Positions 43,792 to 53,152 of a DNA stretch of 64,000 bases are shown here, piece after piece (position 1 is the first letter of the stretch; each line of letters begins with the position of its first letter). The stretch is taken from positions 248,001 through 312,000 of the forward strand of contig NZ_JWTA01000001.1 of assembly GCF_000813825.1 (NCBI RefSeq), in the 5' to 3' direction. Position numbers and translations under genes: made by a program. This stretch comes from Chryseobacterium taiwanense. GTDB taxonomy: Bacteria; Bacteroidota; Bacteroidia; Flavobacteriales; Weeksellaceae. The notes under the pieces were generated by a model. That model was not told the origin of the DNA and ran no database searches. It saw only the letters and a list, made by a program, of their open reading frames with translations.

Positions 43792-46458
43792 ATGAAATAT
43801 TTAAGATTATCGGGGCTTGAGCCTTTGATTATTACACCGGAAAGTAATTTTATCAATGTTGGGGAAAGAACCAACGTTGCCGGGTCGAAGAAATTTTTAA
43901 GATTAATAAAAGAAGAAAAATTTGCAGAAGCATTAGATATTGCACGCCATCAGGTTGAAGGCGGAGCTCAGATTCTTGATGTCAATTTCGATGACGGATT
44001 GATTGACGGAAAAGCTTCCATGATCAAATTTTTAAATTTAATTGCTTCCGAACCGGATATCGCAAGAATCCCTATCATGGTTGATTCTTCGAAATGGGAA
44101 ATTTTAGAAGCTGGATTACAGGTTGCTCAAGGTAAATGTGTGGTGAATTCTATCAGCTTAAAAGGAGGTGAAGAAGAATTCATCAAGCAGGCAAAAGCAA
44201 TTAAAAGATATGGTGCTGCGATGATCGTCATGGCATTTGATGAGGTAGGGCAAGCCGATACATATGAGCGTAGAATTGAAATTTCAAAACGTTCTTATGA
44301 CCTTTTGGTTAATAAATTAAATTTTCCTGCAGAAGATATTATTTTCGATTTAAACATTTTCCCTGTCGCAACGGGAATGGATGAACACCGAAGAAATGCA
44401 ATCGACTTCATTGAAGCTACAAGATGGGTTCGTCAGAACTTACCGTATGCTTCCGTGAGTGGGGGAGTTTCCAACGTTTCTTTCTCATTCCGTGGAAATG
44501 ATACGGTAAGAGAAGCAATGCATTCAGTTTTTCTGTACCATGCAATTCAGGCGGGAATGAATATGGGAATTGTAAACCCTGCAATGCTGGAGGTTTATGA
44601 TGAAATCAATAAAGAACTTCTCGAATTAGTTGAAGATGTAATTCTTGACAAAAGAGAAGATGCTACAGAGCGACTTTTGGATTATTCCGAAAAACATAAA
44701 TCTGTTAAAAAAGAAAAAGTTGAGGATCTGGAATGGAGAACAAAACCATTGCAGGATAGAATCACTCATGCTCTGGTAAAAGGAATCGACCGTTTTATCG
44801 AAGAAGATGTTGAAGAAGCAAGACAACAGGCTGCAAAACCACTTCACGTTATTGAAATTAATTTGATGACTGGAATGGGTGTTGTAGGTGATTTATTCGG
44901 AAGCGGAAAAATGTTCTTGCCACAGGTTGTAAAATCTGCGAGAGTAATGAAAAAAGCGGTTGCCTATCTACAACCATTCATTGAAGCGGAAAAAGACGGT
45001 TCAAAACCAGCCAACGGAAAAATTTTGATGGCAACCGTAAAAGGTGACGTTCACGATATCGGTAAAAATATTGTGAGCGTAGTTTTAGGCTGCAACAATT
45101 ACGAAATTGTTGATCTTGGAGTGATGGTTCCTGCCGAAAAAATTATCCAAACTGCAATTGAGGAAAAAGTAGATGTCATCGGACTGAGCGGTTTGATCAC
45201 GCCAAGTTTGGATGAAATGGTATACATCGCTTCAGAATTGGAAAGACAGAATTTAGATTTTCCTTTATTAATTGGAGGTGCGACAACTTCAAAAGCACAT
45301 ACCGCCGTGAAAATCGATTTAAAATATAAAAATGCCGTAGTTCACGTAAATGATGCTTCCAGAGCAGTAAATGTGGTAAGTTCATTATTGGGAGACAGAA
45401 ATAAAGAATATGTCGAAGATTTAAAAAATGATTATTCGGAGTTCAGAGAAAAATTCCTGAACAGACAGGTTGATAAAGACTATGTTTCGATTGAAGATGC
45501 CCGAAAAGATAAGTTTAAAATCGATTGGGAAAATGAAGAAATTTTTACTCCAAATCAATTGGGGATTACGGTTATCGAAAATCAGGATCTAAGAGAATTA
45601 TTACCCTTCATTGACTGGTCTCCGTTTTTCAGAAGCTGGGATCTGCATGGAAAATACCCGAATATTTTGGAAGATGAGGTTGTTGGAGCTCAGGCAAAAG
45701 AATTATTCAAAGATGCTCAGGTGATTTTAAAAAGAATTTTAGACGAAAAATTATTAACTGCAAAAGCCATTTTCGGAATTTTTAAAGCTAATTCTAATGA
45801 AACAGATGATATTTTGATCTTCGATGAAAATAATGAACAGAAAGTAAAATTCTTAACATTGAGACAGCAGGCTCAACGTTCGAAAGGAAAAGATTATTTG
45901 GCTCTAAGCGATTTTATTGCTCCGCAAAGTTCAGGAAAAACCGATTATATGGGGGCTTTTTGTGTAACCACAGGTTTTGGAACAGATGAATTGGCAGAAG
46001 AATATGAAAAAGCAAATGACGATTACAATGCCATCATGGTAAAAGCTTTGGCAGACCGTTTTGCAGAAGCTTATGCCGAATTTTTACATAAAAAAGTAAG
46101 AACTGAATATTGGGGGTATGCGAATCAGGAAAATCTTACGAATGAAGAACTGATCGCTGAAAAATATAAAGGAATTCGTCCGGCTCCAGGTTATCCGGCC
46201 TGTCCTGATCATTTAGAAAAACACGCTATTTGGGATTTGCTGAAAGTGGAAGAGGAAATCGGAGTTTATCTGACAGAAAGTTTAGCGATGTTTCCTACAG
46301 CTGCCGTTTCGGGATATTATTTCGGAAGCCCACATGCGAAGTATTTTGGTTTGGGGAAAATTGCAGAAGACCAGTTGAAAGATTATTCGCAAAGAAAAGG
46401 GATTTCCTTACAAGAGGCCAGAAAATGGCTGAATCCTAATTTGGCAGATGGAATTTAA
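43792..46458 (+). CDS. metH: Methionine synthase MetH, folate/cobalamin/reactivation modules
   Basis: An 888-residue protein from ATG 43792. It carries the pterin-binding domain ([14 protein letters not shown] at ~22, DVNFDDG near 66), the cobalamin cap, the B12-binding domain with the ligand motif [10 protein letters not shown] (near 420) and [13 protein letters not shown], and the C-terminal AdoMet reactivation domain with [12 protein letters not shown] (near 798). Only the homocysteine barrel is missing; that is the separate protein ending at 42612. The two must act together to methylate homocysteine with 5-methyl-THF. Confidence 0.95.
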   Translation: MKYLRLSGLEPLIITPESNFINVGERTNVAGSKKFLRLIKEEKFAEALDIARHQVEGGAQILDVNFDDGLIDGKASMIKFLNLIASEPDIARIPIMVDSSKWEILEAGLQVAQGKCVVNSISLKGGEEEFIKQAKAIKRYGAAMIVMAFDEVGQADTYERRIEISKRSYDLLVNKLNFPAEDIIFDLNIFPVATGMDEHRRNAIDFIEATRWVRQNLPYASVSGGVSNVSFSFRGNDTVREAMHSVFLYHAIQAGMNMGIVNPAMLEVYDEINKELLELVEDVILDKREDATERLLDYSEKHKSVKKEKVEDLEWRTKPLQDRITHALVKGIDRFIEEDVEEARQQAAKPLHVIEINLMTGMGVVGDLFGSGKMFLPQVVKSARVMKKAVAYLQPFIEAEKDGSKPANGKILMATVKGDVHDIGKNIVSVVLGCNNYEIVDLGVMVPAEKIIQTAIEEKVDVIGLSGLITPSLDEMVYIASELERQNLDFPLLIGGATTSKAHTAVKIDLKYKNAVVHVNDASRAVNVVSSLLGDRNKEYVEDLKNDYSEFREKFLNRQVDKDYVSIEDARKDKFKIDWENEEIFTPNQLGITVIENQDLRELLPFIDWSPFFRSWDLHGKYPNILEDEVVGAQAKELFKDAQVILKRILDEKLLTAKAIFGIFKANSNETDDILIFDENNEQKVKFLTLRQQAQRSKGKDYLALSDFIAPQSSGKTDYMGAFCVTTGFGTDELAEEYEKANDDYNAIMVKALADRFAEAYAEFLHKKVRTEYWGYANQENLTNEELIAEKYKGIRPAPGYPACPDHLEKHAIWDLLKVEEEIGVYLTESLAMFPTAAVSGYYFGSPHAKYFGLGKIAEDQLKDYSQRKGISLQEARKWLNPNLADGI

Positions 46459-46460
46459 TT

Positions 46461-46940
46461 ATGAAAAAACTAATCATCATTTTATTGTTAACAATAAACA
46501 TTTTTGCATATGCACAGAAATGTAATTATCTGATTGCTGTAAATGCTGAACATGTAAAGCAGACGGGCAAGTTTAAATTATTGATTAAAAACAAAGATGA
46601 TAGATCTTTCAAAATTCGCAAAGAAGTTAATTTTTGCAATATGAGAGTAACAGAATTAGAATTGTACAATGAAAAAACTCAGTCTTTTGAGGCTTTTTCG
46701 TTAGCAAAAAAAGATGTTGACTGTTTTACTTATAAGGATAAATCTGTATCTCTTAAACCAGGTCAAACCTATATTTATGATGTAAATATTAAATCTGATT
46801 TTGAAGTAGTGCAAAGCAATAAATTCTTTGAAGCTTTTAATGATAGAAAGTATAGATTTAAAATTTCATTTTCTCTTGACTCCTATGATGAGTGCGGAGA
46901 TTCAAATACGCTGATCACAGACTGGATCTATAAAAACTAA
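46461..46940 (+). CDS. Small secreted protein, unknown
   Basis: A 159-residue protein with signal peptide MKKLIIILLLTINIFAYAQK. The mature domain is beta-rich with four cysteines (NFCNM, DVDCFTY, DECGDS and KCNY), possibly two disulfides. It starts 2 nt after the metH C-part and 30 bp before metF, so it is co-transcribed with methionine genes although a role in that pathway is not evident. I do not recognise the family. Confidence 0.6.
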   Translation: MKKLIIILLLTINIFAYAQKCNYLIAVNAEHVKQTGKFKLLIKNKDDRSFKIRKEVNFCNMRVTELELYNEKTQSFEAFSLAKKDVDCFTYKDKSVSLKPGQTYIYDVNIKSDFEVVQSNKFFEAFNDRKYRFKISFSLDSYDECGDSNTLITDWIYKN

Positions 46941-46970
46941 ACATATAAAAAATATATTAATAATATTTAA

Positions 46971-47930
46971 ATGAAAATTACCGACCATATAAAAAATGCC
47001 AATGGCAAAACACTTTTTTCTCTTGAAGTAGTTCCGCCACAAAAAGGAATAGGGATTGAGGACTTATATACCAATATCGATCCTTTAATGGAATTCAAAC
47101 CTCCATTTATTGATGTGACGACTTCCAGAGAAGAATATATTTACATTGACAAAGGAAATGGTTTGATGGAGCGCCGTCTTACAAGAATGCGTCCCGGAAC
47201 ATTGGGTATTTGTGCCGCTATTCAACATAAATATAATGTAGATACGGTTCCGCATTTGCTTTGCGGAGGTTTTACAAAGGAAGAAACCGAATATCTTTTG
47301 GTAGACTGTATGTACCTTGGAATAGATAATGTAATGGCTTTGCGTGGTGATGCAATGAAGGGACATCAGTATTTTGAGCCAACAAACGGAGGTCACGCAA
47401 GTGCGATGGATTTAGTGCATCAGATTAATGATTTAGGAAGAGGAAAGTATCTTCATAATCAGGATGAGGTTTGCGATGAACATAATAAATTCTGTATCGG
47501 AGTTGCCGGTTATCCTGAAAAACACATGGAAGCACCTTCTATGAACTATGATCTGAAATGGCTGAAACAAAAAGTGGATGCAGGAGCGGATTATATTGTT
47601 ACCCAAATGTTCTTTGATAATAAAAAATATATTGAGTTCGTAACAAAGGCCCGTGAAATGGGAATTACTGTTCCTATTATTCCGGGAATTAAACCAATCG
47701 CCACAAAAAAACATTTAAAAGTGTTACCACAAATCTTCAAAATTGATTTGCCGGAAGAGTTGATTAACGAAGTGGAAAAAGCAAAGAATAATGAAGCTGT
47801 AAAACAAATCGGAATTGAATGGGCAATTAATCAATGTCGAGAATTATTAGATTTTGGAGTTCCTGTTTTGCATTTTTACTCAATGGGAAAAAGTGATAAT
47901 ATTAAGAAAGTAGCGGGAGAGCTATTTTAA
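46971..47930 (+). CDS. metF: 5,10-Methylenetetrahydrofolate reductase
   Basis: A 319-residue flavoprotein TIM barrel that reduces methylene-THF to 5-methyl-THF, the methyl donor for the MetH proteins encoded upstream. Visible family features: SLEVVPPQKG with the catalytic glutamate (near 20), DVTTSREEY, HLLCGGFTKEE, NVMALRGDA, and ADYIVTQMFFDNKKYIEF followed by VPIIPGIKPI. Length is normal. Last gene of the methionine run, closed by a strong terminator. Confidence 0.95.
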   Translation: MKITDHIKNANGKTLFSLEVVPPQKGIGIEDLYTNIDPLMEFKPPFIDVTTSREEYIYIDKGNGLMERRLTRMRPGTLGICAAIQHKYNVDTVPHLLCGGFTKEETEYLLVDCMYLGIDNVMALRGDAMKGHQYFEPTNGGHASAMDLVHQINDLGRGKYLHNQDEVCDEHNKFCIGVAGYPEKHMEAPSMNYDLKWLKQKVDAGADYIVTQMFFDNKKYIEFVTKAREMGITVPIIPGIKPIATKKHLKVLPQIFKIDLPEELINEVEKAKNNEAVKQIGIEWAINQCRELLDFGVPVLHFYSMGKSDNIKKVAGELF

Positions 47931-47933
47931 AAT

Positions 47934-47963
47934 AAAAAGCCTTGTAATTTTACAAGGCTTTTT
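47934..47963 (+). terminator. Bidirectional terminator after metF
   Basis: Perfect 14-bp stem AAAAAGCCTTGTAA / TTACAAGGCTTTTT with a 2-nt core loop. It ends 4 bp before the stop of the convergent minus-strand gene and serves both. Confidence 0.9.
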
Positions 47964-47966
47964 ATT

Positions 47967-48656
47967 TTAGTTTTGATTTAAAAAAGTAACTAGTTTTTTT
48001 AGATCTTCTTCTTTATCAAATTTTATCTTATTTTCTTTAAAAAATGTTGTTAGAACATCTTTTTTATCAGGAATTTGTTCTATTATTTCTTTTTGGTTTT
48101 TCGGTTTTTTTATGAATCCTTTTTCAGTTTGTATATAAAAAATAGGATCGAACCTATGAAAATTTGCAGGTTTATCCATCGCATAAGAATTTGGAGCAGG
48201 AACAAAATCATTAAATTTCATTTTTATTTTCTTATAAAGAGAATATTTACCATTTACTAGCTCAAAGAAATAGCCGCTTAATTCATCACCGCTATTTAAT
48301 TTTATTAATGTCTCTCCAGTATTTGTAAATACAATTTTTGTAAAGGGACTATCTGGAGGTACGGCATATGTTTTATTATCTTTTATAAACTCTACTTCAT
48401 CTAAATAAATATTATATCTTGCTGGAGCTGTTTCTGTGTTTTCTGGAATTATAAATTTAGCCAACGAAAAATTTTTGTCATAGTAAGGAGAACCTTGTAT
48501 CTCTTCGTAGGTTAAATTACGTTTTGCATTATTTGAAGGAACCTGATAAACTGTTCGTTCAGCAAATACTCCTCCATTGTAGGAAAATGCATTGGTTTGT
48601 TGTGCCGAAAGAGTGACATATAATATACTGAAAATTACCGTGATATTTTTTTTCAT
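47967..48656 (-). CDS. Secreted protein, unknown
   Basis: A 229-residue protein with signal peptide MKKNITVIFSILYVTLSAQQ. The mature region has a central hydrophilic beta-rich part (YNIYLDEVEFIKDN, YFFELVNGKYSLYKK) and a charged helical C-terminus (KENKIKFDKEEDLKKLV). No domain recognised. Monocistronic. A TAATTTTG element lies 26 nt upstream. Confidence 0.6.
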   Translation of the reverse strand: MKKNITVIFSILYVTLSAQQTNAFSYNGGVFAERTVYQVPSNNAKRNLTYEEIQGSPYYDKNFSLAKFIIPENTETAPARYNIYLDEVEFIKDNKTYAVPPDSPFTKIVFTNTGETLIKLNSGDELSGYFFELVNGKYSLYKKIKMKFNDFVPAPNSYAMDKPANFHRFDPIFYIQTEKGFIKKPKNQKEIIEQIPDKKDVLTTFFKENKIKFDKEEDLKKLVTFLNQN

Positions 48657-48682
48657 AATGATTATAAATTTTCTATAACATT

Positions 48683-48690
48683 CAAAATTA
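48683..48690 (-). promoter_or_regulatory. -7 promoter element (TAATTTTG)
   Basis: Perfect TAnnTTTG on the minus strand, 26 nt upstream of the ATG at 48656. Confidence 0.5.
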
Positions 48691-48872
48691 CGAAAATAAG
48701 TGTAATTAATTTCTAAATATTAATAGTGATTGGTTAAATAGAGATATTTTACCCAATTGTAATAAATTTAGGCTATATCCCATTTTTATTTGTTATCTAC
48801 AAATAAAAAATCGAAGAATAATTTAGAAATGAAAAATTAATTTGAATAGATACGAATAAGGTTTATTTCTAG

Positions 48873-50027
48873 TCATAATTCAGGATGTCTCTCAAATTCC
48901 TTATTCCTATCAAACAAATAACGATAAGTAGCTAATTTTCTTGTCACAGTCGTATCTAAATTCTCCGCAATCTTTATCATTTTAGGGTTAAAATCACCGA
49001 TCCACTGCATTTCAGTGACTTTAAAATCAGTATGTTTTCTAAGATGTTGCGTTCCTTCCCAGATCATATATCCTTCAATTCCTTTCTTTTGCCATTCGGG
49101 AATGACCCCAAAAACGATTCCTATCATTTTTTCATTTTTCTTAAACTTTTTTATCCAAAGAAATTTAAGTTTTTCCCAAATCCCGAATTTCCCATTTAAA
49201 TATTTCAACCATTGGTTGGTGTCCGGAAGATTCATCCACATCGCAATGGGTTTTTCATTTTCATACACAAACCAGGAAATATGCTCGTTAATGATAGGCT
49301 TCATGGTGTTGAACATTTTCAATGTCTTTGCTTCATCCAAACATTTTCCTTCACCGTGTGCCGCCCATGCTTTATTGTAAATCTCAGTAAAATCTTTGGC
49401 AAATTTTCCCAGATTATTTTTCGTCATTGGCCTTGCAGAAATATCAGGATTCTTGCTGTGTTTTGCATGCATGACAGTAAATACTCTCGAAACTTCTGCA
49501 AAAATGGGTCTTGAAAAGCAAAGCTGTTCAAAATAAATTTTAAAACCATAGTTTTCAAAAAGCTCTTTATAATAAGGGAAATTATAATTCATGCTAAACA
49601 AAGGCTCAATATATCCTTCAATGACAAGTCCCCAGAATTTATCACGCTCGCCGAAATTTATCGGTCCATCCATAGCTTCCATTCCTCTCTGTTGGAGCCA
49701 TTTTTTACAATGGTCAAAAATAAAATTTGCTGTTTCCTGATCATTAATACAATCAAAAAATCCAAATCCGCCTGTCGGTTGCTTTTGTTGATAAGTCTCG
49801 TTAATGAAAACCGCAACTTTTCCTACTGTTTCATTGTTTTTATTTTTAAATAAAAATCTTGTACATTCTCCATTTTTAAAGAACTTATTTTTCTCAGGAT
49901 TGAAAACATCTTCAATGTCGATATTTCTGGGTCTGATGTAGTTTTGATCATGCTGATAAAGTCGTGCCGGAAATTCTAAAAATTCCTTTTTTTGAGTTTT
50001 GTTTTGTACTTCTTCAACAATAATCAT
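48873..50027 (-). CDS. GNAT-fold protein, Bacteroidota-conserved
   Basis: A 384-residue cytoplasmic protein that appears to hold an acetyltransferase fold: N-terminal KVAVFINETYQQKQPTGGFGFF (the strand-4 region), then the conserved MDGPINFGERDKFWG segment, and a second domain with GIVFGVIPEWQKKGIEGYMI, resembling the acetyl-CoA loop. Large GNAT-like proteins with this pattern are widespread in Bacteroidota but without known substrate. It is divergent from folE; no operon partners. Confidence 0.65.
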   Translation of the reverse strand: MIIVEEVQNKTQKKEFLEFPARLYQHDQNYIRPRNIDIEDVFNPEKNKFFKNGECTRFLFKNKNNETVGKVAVFINETYQQKQPTGGFGFFDCINDQETANFIFDHCKKWLQQRGMEAMDGPINFGERDKFWGLVIEGYIEPLFSMNYNFPYYKELFENYGFKIYFEQLCFSRPIFAEVSRVFTVMHAKHSKNPDISARPMTKNNLGKFAKDFTEIYNKAWAAHGEGKCLDEAKTLKMFNTMKPIINEHISWFVYENEKPIAMWMNLPDTNQWLKYLNGKFGIWEKLKFLWIKKFKKNEKMIGIVFGVIPEWQKKGIEGYMIWEGTQHLRKHTDFKVTEMQWIGDFNPKMIKIAENLDTTVTRKLATYRYLFDRNKEFERHPEL

Positions 50028-50101
50028 AGCCTATAATGAAAGTGTGGGTTAAAAGATAATTTTTTCGGCTTGATTCAAATAAATGGAACCGATTTTATCC
50101 G

Positions 50102-50109
50102 TATTTTTG
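50102..50109 (+). promoter_or_regulatory. -7 promoter element (TATTTTTG) for folE unit
   Basis: Perfect TAnnTTTG ending 16 nt before the folE ATG at 50126. It may drive folE, the DinB gene, the cysteine-run ORF and cysS together. Confidence 0.6.
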
Positions 50110-50125
50110 TGCAAATTAAATAAAA

Positions 50126-50794
50126 ATGGTTGATTTTACTGATAACGACGATGATATTTTCACTGGAAAAGAACATACGCCTATAAGGGAAGATGCTTTT
50201 GATAAATCGCCAGAAGAGAAGATAGAAAAAATTACGGAGCTTTTTGGACAAATTATGGAAACCTTAGGGATGGATATGACTGATGATTCATTAAAAGATT
50301 CTCCGAAACGTGTGGCAAAGATGTATGTAAATGAGATTTTCGGAGGACTTCTTCCTGAAAATAAACCGGGAATTTCTACATTTTCAAATAAATACAAATA
50401 CCGCCAAATGTTGGTGGAGAAAGATATTACCGTATATTCATTCTGTGAGCATCACTTTTTACCTATTATTGGTAGGGCGCACGTTGCCTATATTTCCAAT
50501 GGAGAAGTAATTGGACTTTCAAAGATCAACAGAATTGTTGATTATTATGCAAAAAGACCGCAGGTTCAAGAAAGATTGACGATGCAGATTGTGGATGCTT
50601 TAAAAGAAGCGTTGGGGACAAAAGATGTCGCTTGTATTATTGATGCAAAACATCTTTGCGTAAATTGCAGAGGAATTAAAGATACAGCAAGTTCTACGAT
50701 AACAGCAGAATTGAGTGGTATTTTCAGAACCAATCCAATTACAAGACAGGAATTCTTACATTATGTAGGAAGCCATGCTAAACTGGATTATTAA
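50126..50794 (+). CDS. folE: GTP cyclohydrolase I
   Basis: A 222-residue enzyme making dihydroneopterin triphosphate from GTP, the first step to folate or tetrahydropterins. The zinc-binding and catalytic motifs FCEHHFLPIIGRAHVAYI (Cys near 109) and the second zinc cysteine in KHLCVNCRGIKDTASST (near 178-181) are intact, as are KDSPKRVAKMYV and the RPQVQERL segment. Length is normal. Followed 11 bp later by the DinB gene on the same strand. Confidence 0.96.
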   Translation: MVDFTDNDDDIFTGKEHTPIREDAFDKSPEEKIEKITELFGQIMETLGMDMTDDSLKDSPKRVAKMYVNEIFGGLLPENKPGISTFSNKYKYRQMLVEKDITVYSFCEHHFLPIIGRAHVAYISNGEVIGLSKINRIVDYYAKRPQVQERLTMQIVDALKEALGTKDVACIIDAKHLCVNCRGIKDTASSTITAELSGIFRTNPITRQEFLHYVGSHAKLDY

Positions 50795-50805
50795 TTAAGG
50801 TAATT

Positions 50806-51237
50806 ATGGACTATCAGATTCTTAAAAATATTGTTGGAGAAGAGCTGCAGAGGTTTGAAAATATTTCAGAAGAGCAATGGTCAGCTAAAATTTCTCCCGA
50901 AAAATGGTCAAAAAAAGAAATTTTAGGCCATCTTTGTGATAGTGCTTTATCAAATATCAGAAGATTTGTAATTACTCAGTATAAAGAAAATGAGAATATT
51001 GTCTATGATCAGAATTTTTGGGTGAAAGCGCAGAATTATCAGAATGTTCCAACTTCGGATATTATTAATCTTTGGAAATTTTTAAATCTACAGATTGTAA
51101 ACGTTGTTGAAAATATTCCTGATGAGGATCTGCAAAGAACCTGTGATATGACCAAGACAGAAACTAAAATATTCACATTGGAATATGTCATCAATGATTA
51201 TATTGATCACTTACAACATCATTTAAAAGCAATTTAA
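50806..51237 (+). CDS. DinB-family metal-dependent helical protein
   Basis: A 143-residue four-helix-bundle protein of the DinB/YfiT superfamily. Candidate metal ligands are the histidine in EILGHLCDSAL (near residue 46) and the C-terminal HLQHHLKAI (near 135-140). Members include thiol transferases and unassigned stress proteins; the actual reaction is unknown. It sits 11 bp after folE and only 2 bp before the polycysteine ORF, so it is likely in the same transcript as cysS. Confidence 0.85.
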   Translation: MDYQILKNIVGEELQRFENISEEQWSAKISPEKWSKKEILGHLCDSALSNIRRFVITQYKENENIVYDQNFWVKAQNYQNVPTSDIINLWKFLNLQIVNVVENIPDEDLQRTCDMTKTETKIFTLEYVINDYIDHLQHHLKAI

Positions 51238-51239
51238 TA

Positions 51240-51317
51240 ATGATAAAATTTAAAAAAGTTTCAGATAAAATTTTTGTAACCACAATTATTTGTTGTTGCT
51301 GTAAATGCTGTTGCTAA
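51240..51317 (+). CDS. 25-codon ORF ending in a cysteine run; candidate cysS leader peptide
   Basis: An ATG 2 nt after the DinB stop opens a 25-codon frame ending in TIICCCCKCCC and TAA at 51315-51317. Seven of the last eight codons are Cys (TGT/TGC). The next gene, 71 bp downstream, is cysteinyl-tRNA synthetase. A run of codons for the cognate amino acid just before the corresponding gene is the hallmark of an attenuation leader peptide. Polycysteine short ORFs are known cysteine-responsive attenuators in mycobacteria. I see no strong terminator hairpin between it and cysS, so the mechanism is open. A metal-binding peptide is the alternative reading. Confidence 0.6.
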   Translation: MIKFKKVSDKIFVTTIICCCCKCCC

Positions 51318-51388
51318 AAGGTGAAAATCTTTTTCTCATTAAACTTTCAACTAAATTTATAAATCATTAAATCTTTTAATTTAAATCA

Positions 51389-52855
51389 ATGCAACTAAAA
51401 ATATACAACTCGCTTGCAGGCGAAAAAGAAATATTTAAACCCATTTTAGAAGGAAATGTTGGGATGTACGTTTGTGGACCTACCGTTTACAGTAATGTTC
51501 ATTTGGGAAATGTAAGAACTTTCCTTTCCTTCGACTTTATTTACAGGAGCTTAATGCATCTTGGGTATAAAGTAAGATATGTAAGAAATATCACCGATGC
51601 AGGTCATCTTACCGATGATGGAGATGTGAATAACGATAGATTCGTAAAACAAACCCGTCTTGAAAAACTTGAGCCGATGGAAATCGTGCAAAAATATACG
51701 GTTGATTTTCATAAAGTTTTGGATTTATTCAATTTATTGCCTCCGAATATCGAACCGACTGCAACAGGTCACATCGTTGAGCAAATTGAATTAACTCAAA
51801 AATTAATTGAAAGAGGATTCGCTTATGAAAGCAACGGTTCCGTATATTTCGATGTGTTGGAATATAACAGAAGAGGCTTGAATTATGGTGAGCTTTCAAA
51901 AAGAAATATTGAAGAACTTTTCGCTAATACCCGTGATTTAGACGGACAAGGAGAAAAGAAAAATCCACAGGATTTTGCACTTTGGAAAAAAGCCTCTCCG
52001 GCGCACATCATGAGATGGAATTCGCCTTGGGGAGAAGGTTTCCCGGGATGGCATCTTGAATGTACAGCGATGAGTACGAAATATCTGGGCGAAACTTTTG
52101 ATATTCACGGAGGAGGAATGGATTTAAAATTCCCTCACCACGAATGTGAGATTGCTCAGGGAAAAGCTTGCAATGATACCGCTCCGGTAAATTACTGGAT
52201 GCATGCAAATATGTTGACGATGAATTCTCAACGTATGAGTAAGTCAACAGGAAATTACATTTTACCAATGCAATTGATGACTGGTGAAAATGATTTCTTT
52301 GAGAAACCTTTCCATCCGTCGATTGTTCGCTTTTGCTTCTTGCAGGCTCATTACAGAAGTGTTTTAGATATTTCTAATGATGCGATGTTGGCAAGTGAAA
52401 AAGGATTTATCAGATTAATGGAGGCGATTAAAGTATTGAATTCAATCACTCCTAATGATGAAAAACAATCAGGTTTCAGCTTTGAAGAATGGAAAAATAA
52501 AGCTTATGAGGCTTTAACAGATGATTTTAACTCTCCTGTTTTGATTGCTCATTTATTTGAAGCGGTAAAATATATATTTGCTTTAAATGATGCTAAAGAA
52601 ACCATTTCAACTAAGGATTTAGAGGAGTTGAAATCTACCTTAAATGCTCTTGTTTTCGATGTGTTAGGATTGCAGGCAATTGAAGAAAATAATAACGAAA
52701 AGCTTGACCAAACATTGCAGGTTTTAATTGAATTGAGAAATCAGGCAAGAAAATCTAAGAACTTCGAACTTTCAGATCAGATCAGAGACAGACTTCTTGC
52801 AGAAGGAATTGAGCTGAAAGACGGAAGAGATGGAACTTCTTACGTTTTGAATTAA
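51389..52855 (+). CDS. cysS: Cysteinyl-tRNA synthetase
   Basis: A 488-residue class I aminoacyl-tRNA synthetase. The HIGH motif is present as VHLGN (near 37-41), next to the zinc/substrate cysteine in [10 protein letters not shown]. Other zinc ligands appear in WHLECTAMS and KFPHHECE. The KMSKS loop is RMSKSTGNY (near 285), and the anticodon-binding C-terminus ends in [12 protein letters not shown]. Length is normal. Preceded by the cysteine-run ORF, which suggests regulation by cysteinyl-tRNA charging. Confidence 0.97.
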   Translation: MQLKIYNSLAGEKEIFKPILEGNVGMYVCGPTVYSNVHLGNVRTFLSFDFIYRSLMHLGYKVRYVRNITDAGHLTDDGDVNNDRFVKQTRLEKLEPMEIVQKYTVDFHKVLDLFNLLPPNIEPTATGHIVEQIELTQKLIERGFAYESNGSVYFDVLEYNRRGLNYGELSKRNIEELFANTRDLDGQGEKKNPQDFALWKKASPAHIMRWNSPWGEGFPGWHLECTAMSTKYLGETFDIHGGGMDLKFPHHECEIAQGKACNDTAPVNYWMHANMLTMNSQRMSKSTGNYILPMQLMTGENDFFEKPFHPSIVRFCFLQAHYRSVLDISNDAMLASEKGFIRLMEAIKVLNSITPNDEKQSGFSFEEWKNKAYEALTDDFNSPVLIAHLFEAVKYIFALNDAKETISTKDLEELKSTLNALVFDVLGLQAIEENNNEKLDQTLQVLIELRNQARKSKNFELSDQIRDRLLAEGIELKDGRDGTSYVLN

Positions 52856-52876
52856 AGTTTAAAACTTTTAAATATA

Positions 52877-52955
52877 TCTCTCGTAGATTTTACAGATTAC
52901 GCAGATCTTTAATGATGATCATCTGCCAAATCCGCGAAATCTGCGAGAGTTTTTT
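52877..52955 (+). terminator. Long imperfect hairpin/repeat element acting as cysS terminator
   Basis: CTCTCGTAGATTTTACAGAT ... is matched by ... AATCTGCGAGAG (52937-52948), giving arms of about 27 bp with mismatches, and is followed by T7 (52949-52955). The CGCAGATTT-type sequence is a dispersed intergenic repeat in related genomes. Probably both repeat and terminator. Confidence 0.6.
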
Positions 52956-52988
52956 TATGCATTACTGTCATTCTGAATAGCCTCTTAG

Positions 52989-53054
52989 TTGTCATTCCGT
53001 AGGAATCTAGATTTATTCTGTAAAATCCTTGCTTAGATTCCTATGGAATGACAA
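52989..53054. repeat. Palindromic repeat (GTCATTCCGTAGGAATCTA hairpin)
   Basis: TTGTCATTCCGTAGGAATCT (52989-53008) has an almost exact inverted copy AGATTCCTATGGAATGACAA (53035-53054) around a 26-nt spacer. A half-copy, TGTCATTCTGAATAGCC, precedes it near 52966-52982. It belongs to the same GTCATTC family as the other copies in this window. REP/MITE-like. Confidence 0.65.
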
Positions 53055-53152
53055 AGTGAGTAGAATAACTATTAATTAAAAATTTTTCAAATTCAAACTA
53101 TAAATTATGTAACTTAGTCATAATAAAATGATTAAAACAAAATTTATATACT

